The notes under the pieces are model-generated. The model was not told where the DNA came from and did not search any database. It worked only from the letters and a program-made list of their open reading frames with translations. Made by a program: the position numbers and the translations under genes. From assembly GCA_020536535.1 (NCBI GenBank), contig JAHLWZ010000231.1, positions 62,001 through 126,000 of the forward strand: DNA of 64,000 bases, in the 5' to 3' direction. Positions 11,912-24,218 of this stretch are shown here, one piece after another. Source of the DNA: Pelomyxa schiedti (Eukaryota > Evosea > Pelobiontida > Pelomyxidae). Position 1 is the stretch's first letter. Every line of letters starts with the position of its first letter.

Positions 11912-14900
11912 ATGTCAGCAGCACCACGTCACGAGATACAAGTCACTTACAGAGGAGCCTCCCCTCAGATCCGAGGAACCAGCAGTTCTCCTCCCCCGAT
12001 TATTATGCCGGGCCAGTTGTTGTCGTCCTTCCCCCCCTTGTCATGTTTCCCCACGCCTTCCCCCGTATTGATCCCCGTGGCTTTTCGCGGCGACGATCAG
12101 CGCTGCGGGCGCAGTAAACAAGCGGACAGGAAACACAAGAAGAAGGAGCGGCCGCCGCGGCACCCACAACCAACTTATGGGTCGCGTGGGCGTCCACGTG
12201 CCCCCCATCCGCCCTCGCCCCCGTCTGCTCCCCAACCCAACTTGGCTCCGCCGCCTGACCCCGCAAATTTGCCCCAACAACAAAACCACGCTGCCTCGTT
12301 GTCCAATGATGATCTCCTCGCCACTACCACTTCAACAACAACAACACCAACAAGCATTCCAGCCGCCAACAACACCAACAACAATGTAGAGGGCAACGCA
12401 AGCTCGACGCCGCAGCAGAGGCAAGCATCCAGCGCGGTGTTCCGGTTTCTGGGCAAGGGCAGGCTGGGACACCAGCACAACATGAGGAGGTTCGTGGGGT
12501 GCTTGCTGCACCTGGCCGAGACCCAGCGCGGGAGGGACGTGGAGCTGCTCGAGCAACTGGGTGACTCAAAGTCGGGCAAGGGCCTTGAGCTACTCAGGGA
12601 GATTTGTCTCCACAATTCTATCCGCTTGGTGGCAGGTCGTCGTTCTATTCTGTTTGGGTTTTTTTGGTTTTTTTGGGTTTTTTTTGTTTTTTTTTTTTTT
12701 GGGTTTTTGGCTTTTTGTTTTTTTTGGTTGTTGTTTTGTTGCTTTCTTTTTCCTCCCAGTTTTCAATCAAATGTATTCTTTACTGATGATCGGCTTTTGG
12801 TGCGTAGGAAGTGACCCCATGAATTGCTCCTTCTTGAATGTCATTGTACCTCTTCTGCGCTATCTTTCACTACCTGGCGTGAGGAACAGTGTTATGCGCC
12901 AATTCTTATTGCCAGTGTACACTGAGATGAGTAGCGATACTTTCCTTCAGTCTGTTTCTAGGTGCTTGAAAGAGATGGTTCTCAGGGGAAGATTTGTCCC
13001 TGATGCAGGTAATTGAACAATATTACCATTCTAGGATGTCACACTTTTCCATCAAAAGGTTATGAGCGTCCAGGTTCTGCAACTGAGTCACTTCCAGCTT
13101 TTTGGACACCCTCTTCAACCCTTGAAATCATTGCCCCTATTGCACAGTTCCTTCTCCGTCTTCTTCAACTCTTCCAGGAGAAATCCAGTGACCCAACCAT
13201 TTTGAATTGCATCGCGTCAGTGAAAGCTCTCACTGAAGCACTACCAGAGAGAGAGCCCTCTTCATCTTCAGATAAAGGAATCAACAGTGACTTGCATCAG
13301 TCCCTTGACTATCTCCTTCGCATGACTACCAGAAAGGCATCAATAGTACATGAAAAACCACTTGGACTTCTTGCTAGTACCACAACCTTGCAAACAATTG
13401 TTCCAGTTATTGAAGACAAGAGCTGCCCTGGGGAGATCTGTGCAGATGGGCCGCGTCATGATAACGACCATATGGACATATCACACATCCAGGTTAGGTT
13501 CTTGCTTGCATGTATGCTGGAGTCCTTAGCACTTACATAAGCTAGGTTGCCCCGACACCAGAAGAGATAATATGCAGGAGAAACTCTTGGCTCCCTCGGA
13601 ATAATCACAAGGGGTTCCATTTCCTCCCAGCAGGAACGGTTGAAAGACACTTAGACACTCTTTTTCGCCTTCAAGTAATTAATACACCACTTAACCAGTC
13701 AAACTAACGCTTATTTCCAGCGGCAAGATATGATACAACCACTTATCTCTGGTATTCAGTCTCTTGTATTCAGCAACCAGACCATAGTACAACCAAATGG
13801 CTTTGAGTTGGCCACCCGTGTCCTTTCGGGGCAGGCCATTAAGGCAACTTGTGATGAGATGGGTGATATATTTATCTACCGACACGTTCAACCAGAGCAA
13901 ATACTGGAATCATCTCGTTCCTTTGCGACAGGCATCTCTTTCTTGGTGTCATTTGATCAACTACCATGGCTGGAGAAGGGTAGTAAACAGCAAAGGGAGG
14001 CCTTTTGGGACAGAAGCAAGCGATTGCAATCAGGATCCCTTGCCATTTTATGGGCTGTAGACCATAGTGTAAGCAAAGGGGTAGCACAGCCAATTGTTCA
14101 ACCCTGCATTGTGGCAAGAAGAAGAAATGAGGAAATGATCCATGACCGGCCGATGATTGGGATTACACCATGCAAAGGACATTCTCCAGTAGGCATTCAA
14201 CAAATTCTGTCACAACCATCAGAGTTGGTCCTTCTGACCACAAATAGCGGGTATTGCATTGAAAGTAAGGATCGAAAATTTAAAATCAATCAGGTACTTC
14301 GCAGCATATGGACCAATTCTTGAGGCTTTGAAGGAGACCTTCTTGGAAAGAAGTCTTCCTCTACACCAGTTCTTGATAGGACATGGAGCTCTGAATGACG
14401 GCGTCCAACCTCCACGTTATCTTTCCGGACAGCAACTAGAATGGGCTTCTTTGTGTACACAAAAGGATGTAAGGTCTCTTAAAGCAAGCGTTTTGGATTT
14501 CCCCATTCAAGTCTTGAGAGAAAATTCCACGTTGGATGCGTCACAACTTAATGCTCTTCAAGGGTGCCTGACAAGAGAGTTGGCACTTGTGCAAGGTAGT
14601 GTGTAAAACTTCTTACTTTATACTTTTAAGACAAATCAAGGTCCACCTGGAACCGGAAAAACGTACCTAGGTATTGCCCTTATGAGCCTCCTTATTGCAA
14701 ATCGACCTATTGTTCCCCTCCCTATACTGTATGAGCATAAAAAGACTTGCAATTATTCTTCTGAAGTTACATTTCAGGTGTGTGTGCTACACAAACCATG
14801 CACTTGACCAGTTTTTACTTGGGCTTCTGAATAACAAAGTGACGGGTATCGTTCGGTGCGGAGGACAGAGTAGATCAAGTGCACTAGACCACTACAATTT

Positions 14901-17900
14901 GCATGAAATAGTAAAAATGCAACGATCGGATATTAACAAGAGACACAGCCGTTACCAGTATGCCATGGCAACAAGTAAAACTTTCTCTTCTCCATGCTTG
15001 GAGTAAAACTCTATCGTAGAGGAACTCAAGGAAATCAATGAGCAACTTGCAGAACTCGTGAAAGAGTTGAACAAAATATCTCCCAACGACAACAATCCTG
15101 ATTGGAAAATAATCAGAAATCTTCTGCCCCCTAAATATCTTCCACAGTATCATGCGCTTCATCTTTTGTCCCGTTTTTAAAAGGCATCTAGGTTTGACCT
15201 TTCAGTAAACAACAGTCATGAAGTCCATTCTGAAAGCTCTGATGAATATGATATACCCCAAGCTCAGGATAACGATGATGGCTCCTGGGAAGTTCAAGAT
15301 TCTGAAAAACCAAGTTCAAAGTGGAAGAGATGGATGAAAGTACCAATATAGAACATAGACAATATTAGTTCTAACGCTTTCATAGGGTGGAACCTCTGCA
15401 CATAAAGCTCAGTCAATACTGTGGGATTCATGGGGAACTGATATTTGGAGCTGGAGTCTGGAAAAAAGAAGAGAAAAAGTTCATCAGTGGATTGAAGAAC
15501 ACCAAAGTTCCCTGAGAATGGAATTTGAGTCTCTGTCCAAACGGTACACATCTGTTGCAACACAACGAAGAGGTTCTATCTCAACTGCTTTAATATCTTT
15601 TATTGAAACGAATATACCAGAACTGGAAGAACAAGATATGTTGGCAATACTTAAGGATGCAACTGTGGTTGGGATGACAACAACGGGAGCAGCGAAAAAT
15701 CAACAGCTTATTCGTGCTCTGGCACCAAAAATCGTTGTCTGCGAGGAGGCTGGTGAAGTATTGGAGTCACACATTCTCTCTTGCTTGTGTTCAGATACAA
15801 GACATATCATCCTCATTGGTGACCACCAGCAACTCAGGCCAAAGTGTGAGCTCTATACACTCACAATGGACAGTAAGCAGGGCTATAATCTAGATATGTC
15901 GCTTTTTGAGCGGCTGGTTGTGGTTGAAAAGACAGTTCCACATGTGTCACTGCAGATACAAAGGCGCATGTTGCCCTCTATTGCTGACCTAATTCGAGGT
16001 TATTCTTTTCAATTTCGTTTTCATGTTCACCCACCGTTTTTTTTTAGGTACTTTGTATCCTCATCTTCAAGACCACGATACTTGTGCTGCATACCCACCT
16101 GTGGCTGGCCTGGCATCACCCTTGTGGTTTTTCACGCATACCCACAATGAAGATAAGTCCAAAGGAGATGAAGGAGGCCTTCACTCCCACTCTAATGCTT
16201 ATGAAGTCGCCATGGCAATAGGTAGGAATAAACATGTTCTTGCTTGTTTGTAACTTTTTTTAACCAGGACTTGCGCGGTACCTTCTGCAGCAAGGGTCTT
16301 ATGCAAAGGATGAAGTAATTGCTTTACATTAGTGTTTACCCTAATATCCGGTTTCTTCAAAAGATCACAATTTTGACCCCATACATTGGCCAACTTCTAC
16401 TACTAAGAGATGCTTTAACTCGCTGCAATACAAGAGTTGTTATTGGTGACCGTGATGCCCAACTCCTAGAAGAGAAAGAAGACTCTATCTCCCTTGATCG
16501 GCTGAGGCCACAAGCCGCTGTAACAAGCGTACCTCTCAAAGGCCAGGTCCGCCTTGTCAGTGTTGACAACTTTCAAGGGGAAGAAAGCTCAGTTGTTATT
16601 GGTATGTCTGCCACGCCACTTTCAAAATCTCAGGAATCTGTTTAGTATCTCTTGTACGAAGCAACCCGCAAAACATGATTGGCTTCCTGAACTCTTCAAA
16701 CAGAACAAACGTTCTACTCTCCCGTGCCAAGCATGGGCTTTATCTTATTGGGAACTCCAGTTGCATCCGTCAATCTAGGAATCAAATGTGGGGTAGTATA
16801 TTGGATATTCTTGAAAAAAAGGGAGCAATAGGTAGACTTACGCCGTTTTCTTATATTTTTTTTTTATTCATTTTTTCTTCAGGAAATTATCTTCCACTCA
16901 AATGTGCAAGACACCCTGAGACCATCTCAAAAATATTTTCCCCAGAGGAATTTACTTCAAAAGTGTATGATGGAGGTTGTGCACTGGTTTGCAATGCCCG
17001 TCTCCCTTGTGGGCACACTTGTGAGCGCCGCTGTCATCCAAATATGAAAGTATTGGAGTTGTGTTTTTGAAACTATCTAAAGTTATTTATAACAGGAACA
17101 CCAACTACAAGCTTGTCTCAAGCCTTGCATCCGCATCCCAAAACATTGCCCTTTCCAACACCCTTGCATGAAGTTGTGCTGTGATAAGTGTGATCCTTGC
17201 AACACAGAAGTTAAGGATGCTAAGCTTCCGTGCGGACATCTTGCCACGATCAAGTGCTACCAAGTGCACAACCTTGGGCAAATTGCTTGTGATGCTAAGG
17301 TACAGTTTGTGTATCAGGGTGGGGTTTTTTAACAAAATCTGGAAGGTATCATTGACATTTACACTCTGCGGGCACTCTCTGACCACCACTTGCCACGAAT
17401 CGCGTTCTTCTCAGCTTAAGTGCGTGGATACATGTGGTGTTGCACTTGAATGTGGTCATGCGTGCTCAAACCCTTGCACAACATGTCAAGAAAAGAGTGC
17501 CTCCGTTCCTCCCCCTTCGGTTCATGGTCCTTGCACTCAACTGTGTGGAAGGTTTGTGTGATCTTCATTTAGTACGATTCACCTTTTTTTTTCCCAGGGC
17601 TCTCTTCTGTGGACATAAGTGCACTTCCCCCTGCCACCCACCAACAAAATCTTGTCCACCCTGCGTGGCAAGATGTTCAATGAAGTGTGTGCACTCTGAG
17701 TGCAAGGGCAATTGTAATGAGGCATGCTCCCTCTGTGCTGAGTGCTGCACATGGTCTTGCGAACACCAAGGCCCCTGTCCCCTTCCATGTGGGGCTCCAT
17801 GCACAAGGTTTCTATTTTGTTTTTCTTCATTGAATTTTCTGAAACTATGTGCTACAAGGCTGCCCTGCAACGAAAGGTGCAATAAGAAGCTCGGATGTGG

Positions 17901-19544
17901 GCACCAGTGCCCCTCAGTCTGTGGAGAACCCTGTCCAAACAAGGAGTACTGCCCAATTTGTGGGACGCAGAACAACAGAGACCGAGTTGTAGATTTCATC
18001 AGCTTCACAACTCTTCAGGAACACTTCGAAGTATGTCATCCCAATCTGTTTGGGAATCTGAATGATTTATAATGTATCAAGACTCCCTCTGTTGAACCAG
18101 TGGTTGTCCTTGCGTGTGGTCATGTCTATACAGTTTCAACCCTGGACAATATCTTTGAACTCTCGCGTTATTATCAATCCACGGTTTCTCCAGACTCAAC
18201 TCTCCCTCTGTTCACCGGGCTTTTGCCACTGTACTCGTCATCTTCCATTGCGGTCGACCCAGAGTCAACTCCCAAAGAAATGGCCGTTGTCAAAGGATGC
18301 CCGGAGTGCAGGCTACCAATAATTGGTGTTTATCGTTATGGTCGACCTTTGAACTTTGCTCTACTTGCCAGCGTACAGAGGTTATTTTGATTAAATTCAA
18401 ACGGCCACTAACAGTTACTGCACAGGAAGTTCCTACAACAGCAGCTGACTCTCCTTTTTAACATTGCTGAAGCAATTTCTACTCTATCCTCTGATACCAA
18501 GCCTCTTCACCAACTTAAGGAAGCTTATTCTCTCAGCAGCAAGTGTCGAGTAGCCGCTCTCAAAGCCACACCACCTTCAGTTCTGATGTATAATGCCACA
18601 CAAGCTGCTTTGAAAAGGCAACATGCACTCAATGCAGATGCAGCTGCAAAACTGAAGGCTGCAACCCCGACCCCAATCTCTGCTTTGGTCAATGACATGC
18701 CCAGCCCGGACACACGTACCAAGTGTTTAGCATGTGCGTACTATGCGGAAGTTGTATCACTTGCCGCGAATGCACTTCTGGTACTTCCTGCAGAGGAATT
18801 ATCTCCCACAAAGAGCATTTCAGTGACAGTTGGGGACAAAACAAAGTAACTGCAAAAGATTGTTCCTCATCTCACCGAATTGTAGGACTTTGACCACAGG
18901 GGGATTGCCAAACTTACAGAAGGAATTCAACGAAGCTTCGTCAATGGCACTAGACGCTCTTGCAGATGCTCTAGCCCACAAGTCCCTTAAAACTGCCTCG
19001 GAAGTAGCCCGCGCTTTGTGCAGGTTACATCACGCACAAGCTAGGGTCATAGACAAAAGCCAAGGCAACCCGAAAGAAAGAGACCAAGTCATAAAAGTCG
19101 CACTCGACGCTATCGGCAGGGTCTTTGCATGTTGTCCCTCCGTATTCCCGCGCATGGATTCGCTCATTCACACATATCCACGCAGGTGGCATCGACGACC
19201 CCGACCTGCGCCAGCTCGAAGTGGTGCTCAAGAAGTACGGGGAAGGCCTTACAGTTGAAGAAAAGAGAGCGATATTCTCCGCCATGAAGCTTAGTGCCGC
19301 GACCGGTTCCTACGGGGGCCACTGGTACCAATGCTCCAACGGCCACATCTATACAATCGGCGAGTGTGGTGGGGCCATGGAGACCTCTACTTGTCCTGAG
19401 TGCGGCGAACAGATAGGTACACAAAACAGCCCCCTCTTACCGCTGGCACAACACTAACACCACAAAGGAGGGGGTCACCACCATCTCGTTGGAACTAGCC
19501 AGGTTGCTTCCAGTTTCTTGCAAGAGATTGGAAGCACCGAGTAG
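11912..19544 (+). CDS. ZNFX1: NFX1-type zinc finger helicase, ZNFX1 homologue
   Basis: A large SF1 helicase of the UPF1-like class spread over many short exons. Order: low-complexity N-terminus; helical Armadillo-like segment (about 12440-13490); the ZNFX1-specific region with HLDTLFRLQ near 13650; Walker A GPPGTGKT (14641-14664); motif Ia CYTNHALDQF (about 14790); Walker B CEEAGE (about 15740); motif III GDHQQLRP (about 15820); motifs V/VI (VDNFQGEE, NVLLSRAKHGLYLIG); NF-X1-type Cys/His repeats from about 16970 to 17960; and a C-terminal RZ finger (GHWYQCSNGHIY...GECGGAM...CPECG, about 19315-19415). The last exon ends at TAG 19542-19544. Animal homologues act at outer mitochondrial membranes or germ granules in antiviral sensing and small-RNA inheritance; a role in RNA-based defence here is inference. 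The first ATG (11912) is assumed; 12005 is also possible. The first intron contains a long T-rich tract at 12655-12760. Confidence 0.9.
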
Positions 19545-19643
19545 GGTTGGTGGAATGGTTTGTTGTAATTTGTTGGGTTGGCCAGTTTAAAATAAAACAA
19601 AAATCCACCTTCGATTTTCTTGGCTTTTGTTTTGCCCGTCACT

Positions 19644-22595
19644 TTATACGAGGAGAGAAGTGTCACAAAGCGGGTAGACGTTGATTCGGCCGCTTGGGTT
19701 TGTCAGAGGGATGTAAGGAAAAGGGGTGGGCTGATACTGTGCACATTGAAAAGGAAGCCGGCACTGCGACAGTCTCGACAGGAGGTCTTCACATTCGGAT
19801 TTTTGCAGCCTGTCTCCAAACATGATGGCACCTGTGCTTTGGGTGAGTACTAGTTGTTAGGATGCAAAGACATACTCCGGCAAGCTTTTGAAGCTAAAAT
19901 GGTGAGAACTGAAGGCGGTTTTGTGAAGGCAGACCCTGAAGCTTTGGAGAGGGCAAGTAAGAACTGAGTGAGGTCTTCACAAGTCAACACGACTCCAATT
20001 ACAACAGGCACCCGTGTGGTTCTCACTGGAATCCAAGCTTGTACTGCCCTTTCTTGTGTGTTTACATATTGTGGGTGACAAATGAAGCCCCAGGCAGATA
20101 CATTCTCTAAATAGTGGTTAAAGGTGTTACTGAGCCTCGATCAGGTGCCTTGATACAGCTCAAGTAACTGCACCTCGTGGGCTGAAAGGGACCAAGTCCA
20201 ATCACCACATCGATATTGCACATTGTGCTCATTGCCATTACGTCCAAAAACCTTCAATGTAATCATTAGTTAGATTCCCTTTTTTTCTTGCAGAAGAACC
20301 TCATTCTCAAATTCTTCAAGTTTAATCCTCTCATGGACGGCGTGTTGATCAAAAGCGTACCTTCGTGAATAGGTTGATCAGAAAAGCACGCCGGGTACTT
20401 ACACAGAAGTGTTTATTTTTGCTAGAATGTATTTGAGGTCAACTTGACAGATTGCTTGCATTCCAGTGAGCATTTCTTTAGTGACTGGTTTCGGAGTGCA
20501 CACTTTGAAACATACTGGAACAGAAGGTAAGGGACACGAACTTGTGGGTGCTGCCAAAGAAGTAACTGTGGTTTCTGTGGATAGTACTGGTTTTAGTGCA
20601 AGTGTTGCCGTTGGGATTTGTTTCTGAGGAGCTCCAGTATGATGAGATAAAGTGGATGAATCTTCATTGAAATCCTGGTATTCGTTATGTAAGAAGAAGG
20701 GAAGGTAAATTCGAACTTTGGTCTTTCTCACACTGGGGAATTCGCTCGGTCCTCTCCTGGAAAAGTGTGAAAAGGATTTGCGGTGAGGGCATACAAAAAA
20801 GCAGGAGGAGCTGAGGAGCAACGCCTTCTTCTTGCGAGAGGTTTAGAGGATATCTCCCGGTGGATATTTGTGTGTACTGGGCTGGATGTGGTGGTAGGAT
20901 AATGTACTTTTGGAGGGGTTATTTTTCCTGTTTCGCATGTTCTTGCCTTCTTTGGTGGAGAAATTGAAGAAACTGTGGGTTGTGTTGCGAGTGGTTTAGT
21001 TGCTGGAACTATTGATACACAATGAGCATTTGGTGGGTCACTTGATTGAGAAGTGGCCAATTCCACCTGGGGAAGTGACCCACAGAGACCACAGATGGAT
21101 ATGTCAGCTATAAGAAGTCACCTCTGGGGAAAAAATGGGGGAAAGGCTACACGAATTCAGAGCTTCTATTCCATAGATAGAACATGTAATGAGACTGGAT
21201 AAAATGCGTAAAGGAGTGGTGGAATCCTACATTTTCAGTTGTTAAGCGCTTGAAAAAAAAACAGTGACGCACCTGGAAGACAATCCCCAAATTTTCAGTC
21301 GTTGTGGAGAAGAAATCGACCAAAGAAGGAGGGCATGAAAGCATTATGATGAATACAGGGTATCGATCACATGTTCTTGGTTTGTCAGTGATACGCAGAC
21401 GATTCTCAACAGACCTTACCTCACTCTTCTATCATCACTGGAATATAATTTACCAAATATTGTATTTATTTCCTTCTGAAAAACGGATTTGTGGAGCCAC
21501 TTCCCATTGATATGTAATTGAGTCAAGGAGTGTTCAATAAGCAGTATAGTAACTAGAAATGTAGGATATAAAAAAATTGCAAATCCTGATTGCCCAATCA
21601 CATAAGGGAAATTGAGAAAAGTAGAAGATACCTTGCTGGTATAGGGTCTGGCTGTTGGGGATTGAATATACCCAGTAAAGTGGTATAAATTGTGATTGTG
21701 GGAGGGGAGTGGTTGTAGGGAAAGAGCAATATCTGAGCCAAATAAATCACCAAAAACTGCAACGGAAGTGCCCCGCTACTTCACATGTCAAAGGCTATTA
21801 TACAATGTGTGCATCGCTTTACTGCTATTGTAGAGAGTATGCGAGTCCCCTTGTGGGAATATAAAACGATCGAGGTATTTGGATGCAATAGAGCCAATGC
21901 TTCAAGTGATTGTTTTAATCTGTGTGTAATTGACTCTGCACTGGTTGATGTCTTTCTGCGTGCTGGATACATATAAAAGAGATCTTGGGCCTGTTATATG
22001 TGAATTCTCGATTGGCATTCACTCTCTTGTATACCCGAATTGTTGTGCCAGTTGCACGGCCCTCCTCTGCAGCAGCCAGTGACAGAGTTTTCCCACCCTT
22101 TTTGAGTGTGGTAGGTTAGGGAAAAAATAGCGGGGGTAATTAATATACATGAAAGGTTTTGGTGAAGGTTTGAGGGCTTCCAGCCGCTCTAGAAGTTATT
22201 CTCAGAAAACAACATCGGGCCAAGTTTGCCAGAGACTCCCCACGCCCCGCGGGCAGAACTTCCTCAGAGCACTCTTTTGATGTCACTGCATTTGAGGTCA
22301 AATTGAGTGTTTTTGGCCAGTGCTCCACATCGTGTCCAATACAACAAGCAGGGAAGGCGTAAAACTAACTTAATCGCTGCCCTACAAACTGCATCTGGTC
22401 CGCTTGTATTCCACACCCATTGTCGCGTACTTCGAACGAGAAAGTGACAGGATCGAACGTAGTCTCCACTCGCGTCGCTCCTGCCTCAATGCTATTTGCC
22501 ACACACAACAACACAGCTTCACACAGTGACGGAACACCCAGCGTAGATCTCAGATCCTCGGCACACTCGCTCTCCACCTTTCTGATTCGCTGCAT
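19644..22595 (-). CDS. MLH3: MutL homologue, MLH3-like, with degenerate motifs
   Basis: MLH3 normally pairs with MLH1 as an endonuclease in mismatch repair and meiotic crossover resolution. Reading leftwards: a GHKL ATPase N-terminus (ANSIEAGAT, VRDNGCGI, about 22380-22520), a region like GFRGEALANIA in the family (GRGESLANLARC, about 22220), PARRK with EALALLHP (about 21880-21970), a Pro/Ser-rich linker (20500-21070), and the C-terminal nuclease domain. The metal-binding motif DQHAVHERIKLE is intact at 20315-20350. The ACR motif is spliced across a 47-nt intron (about 19840-19890) to give ACRSAIMFGD. The C-terminal CxHGRP motif reads CAQYQP (19728-19748). The GHKL glutamate four residues before the conserved Asn is Leu. 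The stop is TAA at 19644-19646, 100 bp from the convergent helicase gene. The start (22595, MQRIRKVE) is preceded in frame by another ATG at 22643. Confidence 0.85.
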
Positions 22596-22973
22596 TTTTT
22601 TTTTTTTCAAATAATGAACTGGTGTACGAACCTGGCCAAACAAGTGCGAAGAAGGGAAAAAAAAATCTGCAAGGCAATTCGCAACATGGAGAAAGAAAGG
22701 ATAAAAGTTTTGTTGTCCCTAACCTGGCAAGAGTCAGGGTGTGATTTGCTAATGTACAGATTTGCCAGGCCCACTACCAACAACGAGTTACCGTTGCCGG
22801 CTGGGATTTGGCTTTTCTGTTTGGGGGTTGTGTGGGAGTTATGGGATAGGCAATAAAAGGGGGCTAGGGGGGAGAGGGGGGCTTGGGATTCTTCACCCAC
22901 CCCATTTCTTCAATGGGGTGGGGAATGGCATATTGTCCTGTTGTCCTGTTCCCACCCAGCCATGCGGCCGGCT
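22596..22973. other. Intergenic region upstream of MLH3, no gene seen
   Basis: These 378 bases separate the MLH3 start from the cyclin stop on the same strand and should contain the MLH3 promoter and the cyclin 3' end. They include a G-rich stretch near 22860-22930. I see no conserved protein frame or RNA gene. Confidence 0.5.
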
Positions 22974-24218
22974 TCAGAAGCACAGCATGAGCCCCTGGTT
23001 GTGTTGTTGGGGGTGAGAGGGTGTGGCTGCGCAGGTGTCCGGGAGCCCTGTGGTGGTGCGCTGATTGCGCATCATTTGTAGGTGCAAGGCTGCAGCTTCC
23101 TGCATCACTTGCTCTTGGTGCTCAGACACCCAGTGGGAGGCCAATTCCGTTTGGGAGAGCTGTTGTTGTGGGGGGTACTGGTTGGCAGCTGATGTGCGGG
23201 GTGCTTTGTATGAGTTGACTGTGGTGTGAGTCACCGCCGGGTGAGAGCGCTTGATTCGCTGTGGGTTGCCCTGCTGCTGGTCCACTTGCGGAGGCGGAGT
23301 AGAGAAGCGAGGAGGGCACGTAAAAGAAGGAGTCACAACAGGGTGGACTTGGTACTGGGAGCAATCCTTGTCCGCGTAAGTCATTTCCTGTGACACCGGG
23401 GATACTGAGGTTCCAGTGTAAAGAGGACCAGATGAGGTAGGGGAAGGTTTGACAGTAGCCGTGACCACTTCCACAGTGGTTACTTGAAGTTGAGGAGATG
23501 GGGGTGGGGCTGGTGTGCTGGAAGGAGAAGGGGAGCCAGGAGGGGTTGTGCACTCCAAGCCCTGGTTAGGTTCCTGGGCTGGTAGACCTGCAAAACTATA
23601 AGGACGGGGGTGTCGGGAATAAGGTGATACCTGTGATTGCTGTTACAGCATCATCATACTGAGCAAAGCTCTCGGGGGTTATGTAAAGATCGAACTGAAC
23701 CATCTTGAGTTGAGTGAGTTCCAAAGCGTTCATCTCTAGCATTGAGACTCCTCCAACTTTGGCGTAGAACTTGTTGGAGTAGAAACTGTCCTCGTAAAAT
23801 TTCAAGGCCGTTACTAAACTGACACAAGGTCAGGTGCGAGTAAGGCTAAGGTTGCCAAAACTCACCACGAAAGAAGTAACCGGTGAGCATTTTTCTCGGT
23901 AAGGAAGAACAAGGGGTTCTTCTCGAGAATACGGTCGATAAAGACCAAAGCGGCTACCATAGTTGTTCGGTTACAGCCACTATACTGCTCAAGTCTATGT
24001 GTTGGGGGGGAAAAAAAAAACAGAAAAAAAAGAGTTAATAAGCGAGAAACACAGTAATACGAGCGATACCGTTTTATGTAAGACTCTAAAGTAATTCCTG
24101 GGACTCGTGCAGCTTCAAAGGCGGTGTTTTGGGGGGGACTTGATTGTACGAAGGGTCTTTGAGCCTCGATAAGACGTGTCAATAGACGCGAGATCTGGAC
24201 GTATATAGGTGACTCCAT
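22974..24218 (-). CDS. PHO80/PCL-like cyclin (cyclin P/U type)
   Basis: The N-terminal half is a cyclin box of the PHO80-like family: FEAARVPGITLESYIKRY, an intron at about 24000-24070, RLEQYSGCNRTTMVAALVFIDR, then KFYEDSFYSNKFYAKVGGV, and a segment ending in FDLYITPESFAQY. In this family the box binds a cyclin-dependent kinase of the Pho85/CDK5 type, commonly linked to nutrient or phosphate responses. The second half (about 22974-23560) is a Pro/Ser/Thr/Gln-rich tail of about 190 residues without a recognised domain; it may hold phosphorylation sites. The start at 24218 (MESPIYVQISRLL) opens directly into the cyclin helix. The partner kinase cannot be told from this window. Confidence 0.8.

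Noticed and set aside
12601-12780. T-rich stretch encoding Phe/Leu/Trp runs on the plus strand, looking like a membrane segment
   Set aside because: It is a T-rich intron of the ZNFX1-type gene; the helicase frame continues after the acceptor.
19620-19853. Plus-strand frame of 77 residues after the helicase gene
   Set aside because: The minus strand here encodes the C-terminus of MLH3, supported by strong motif matches.
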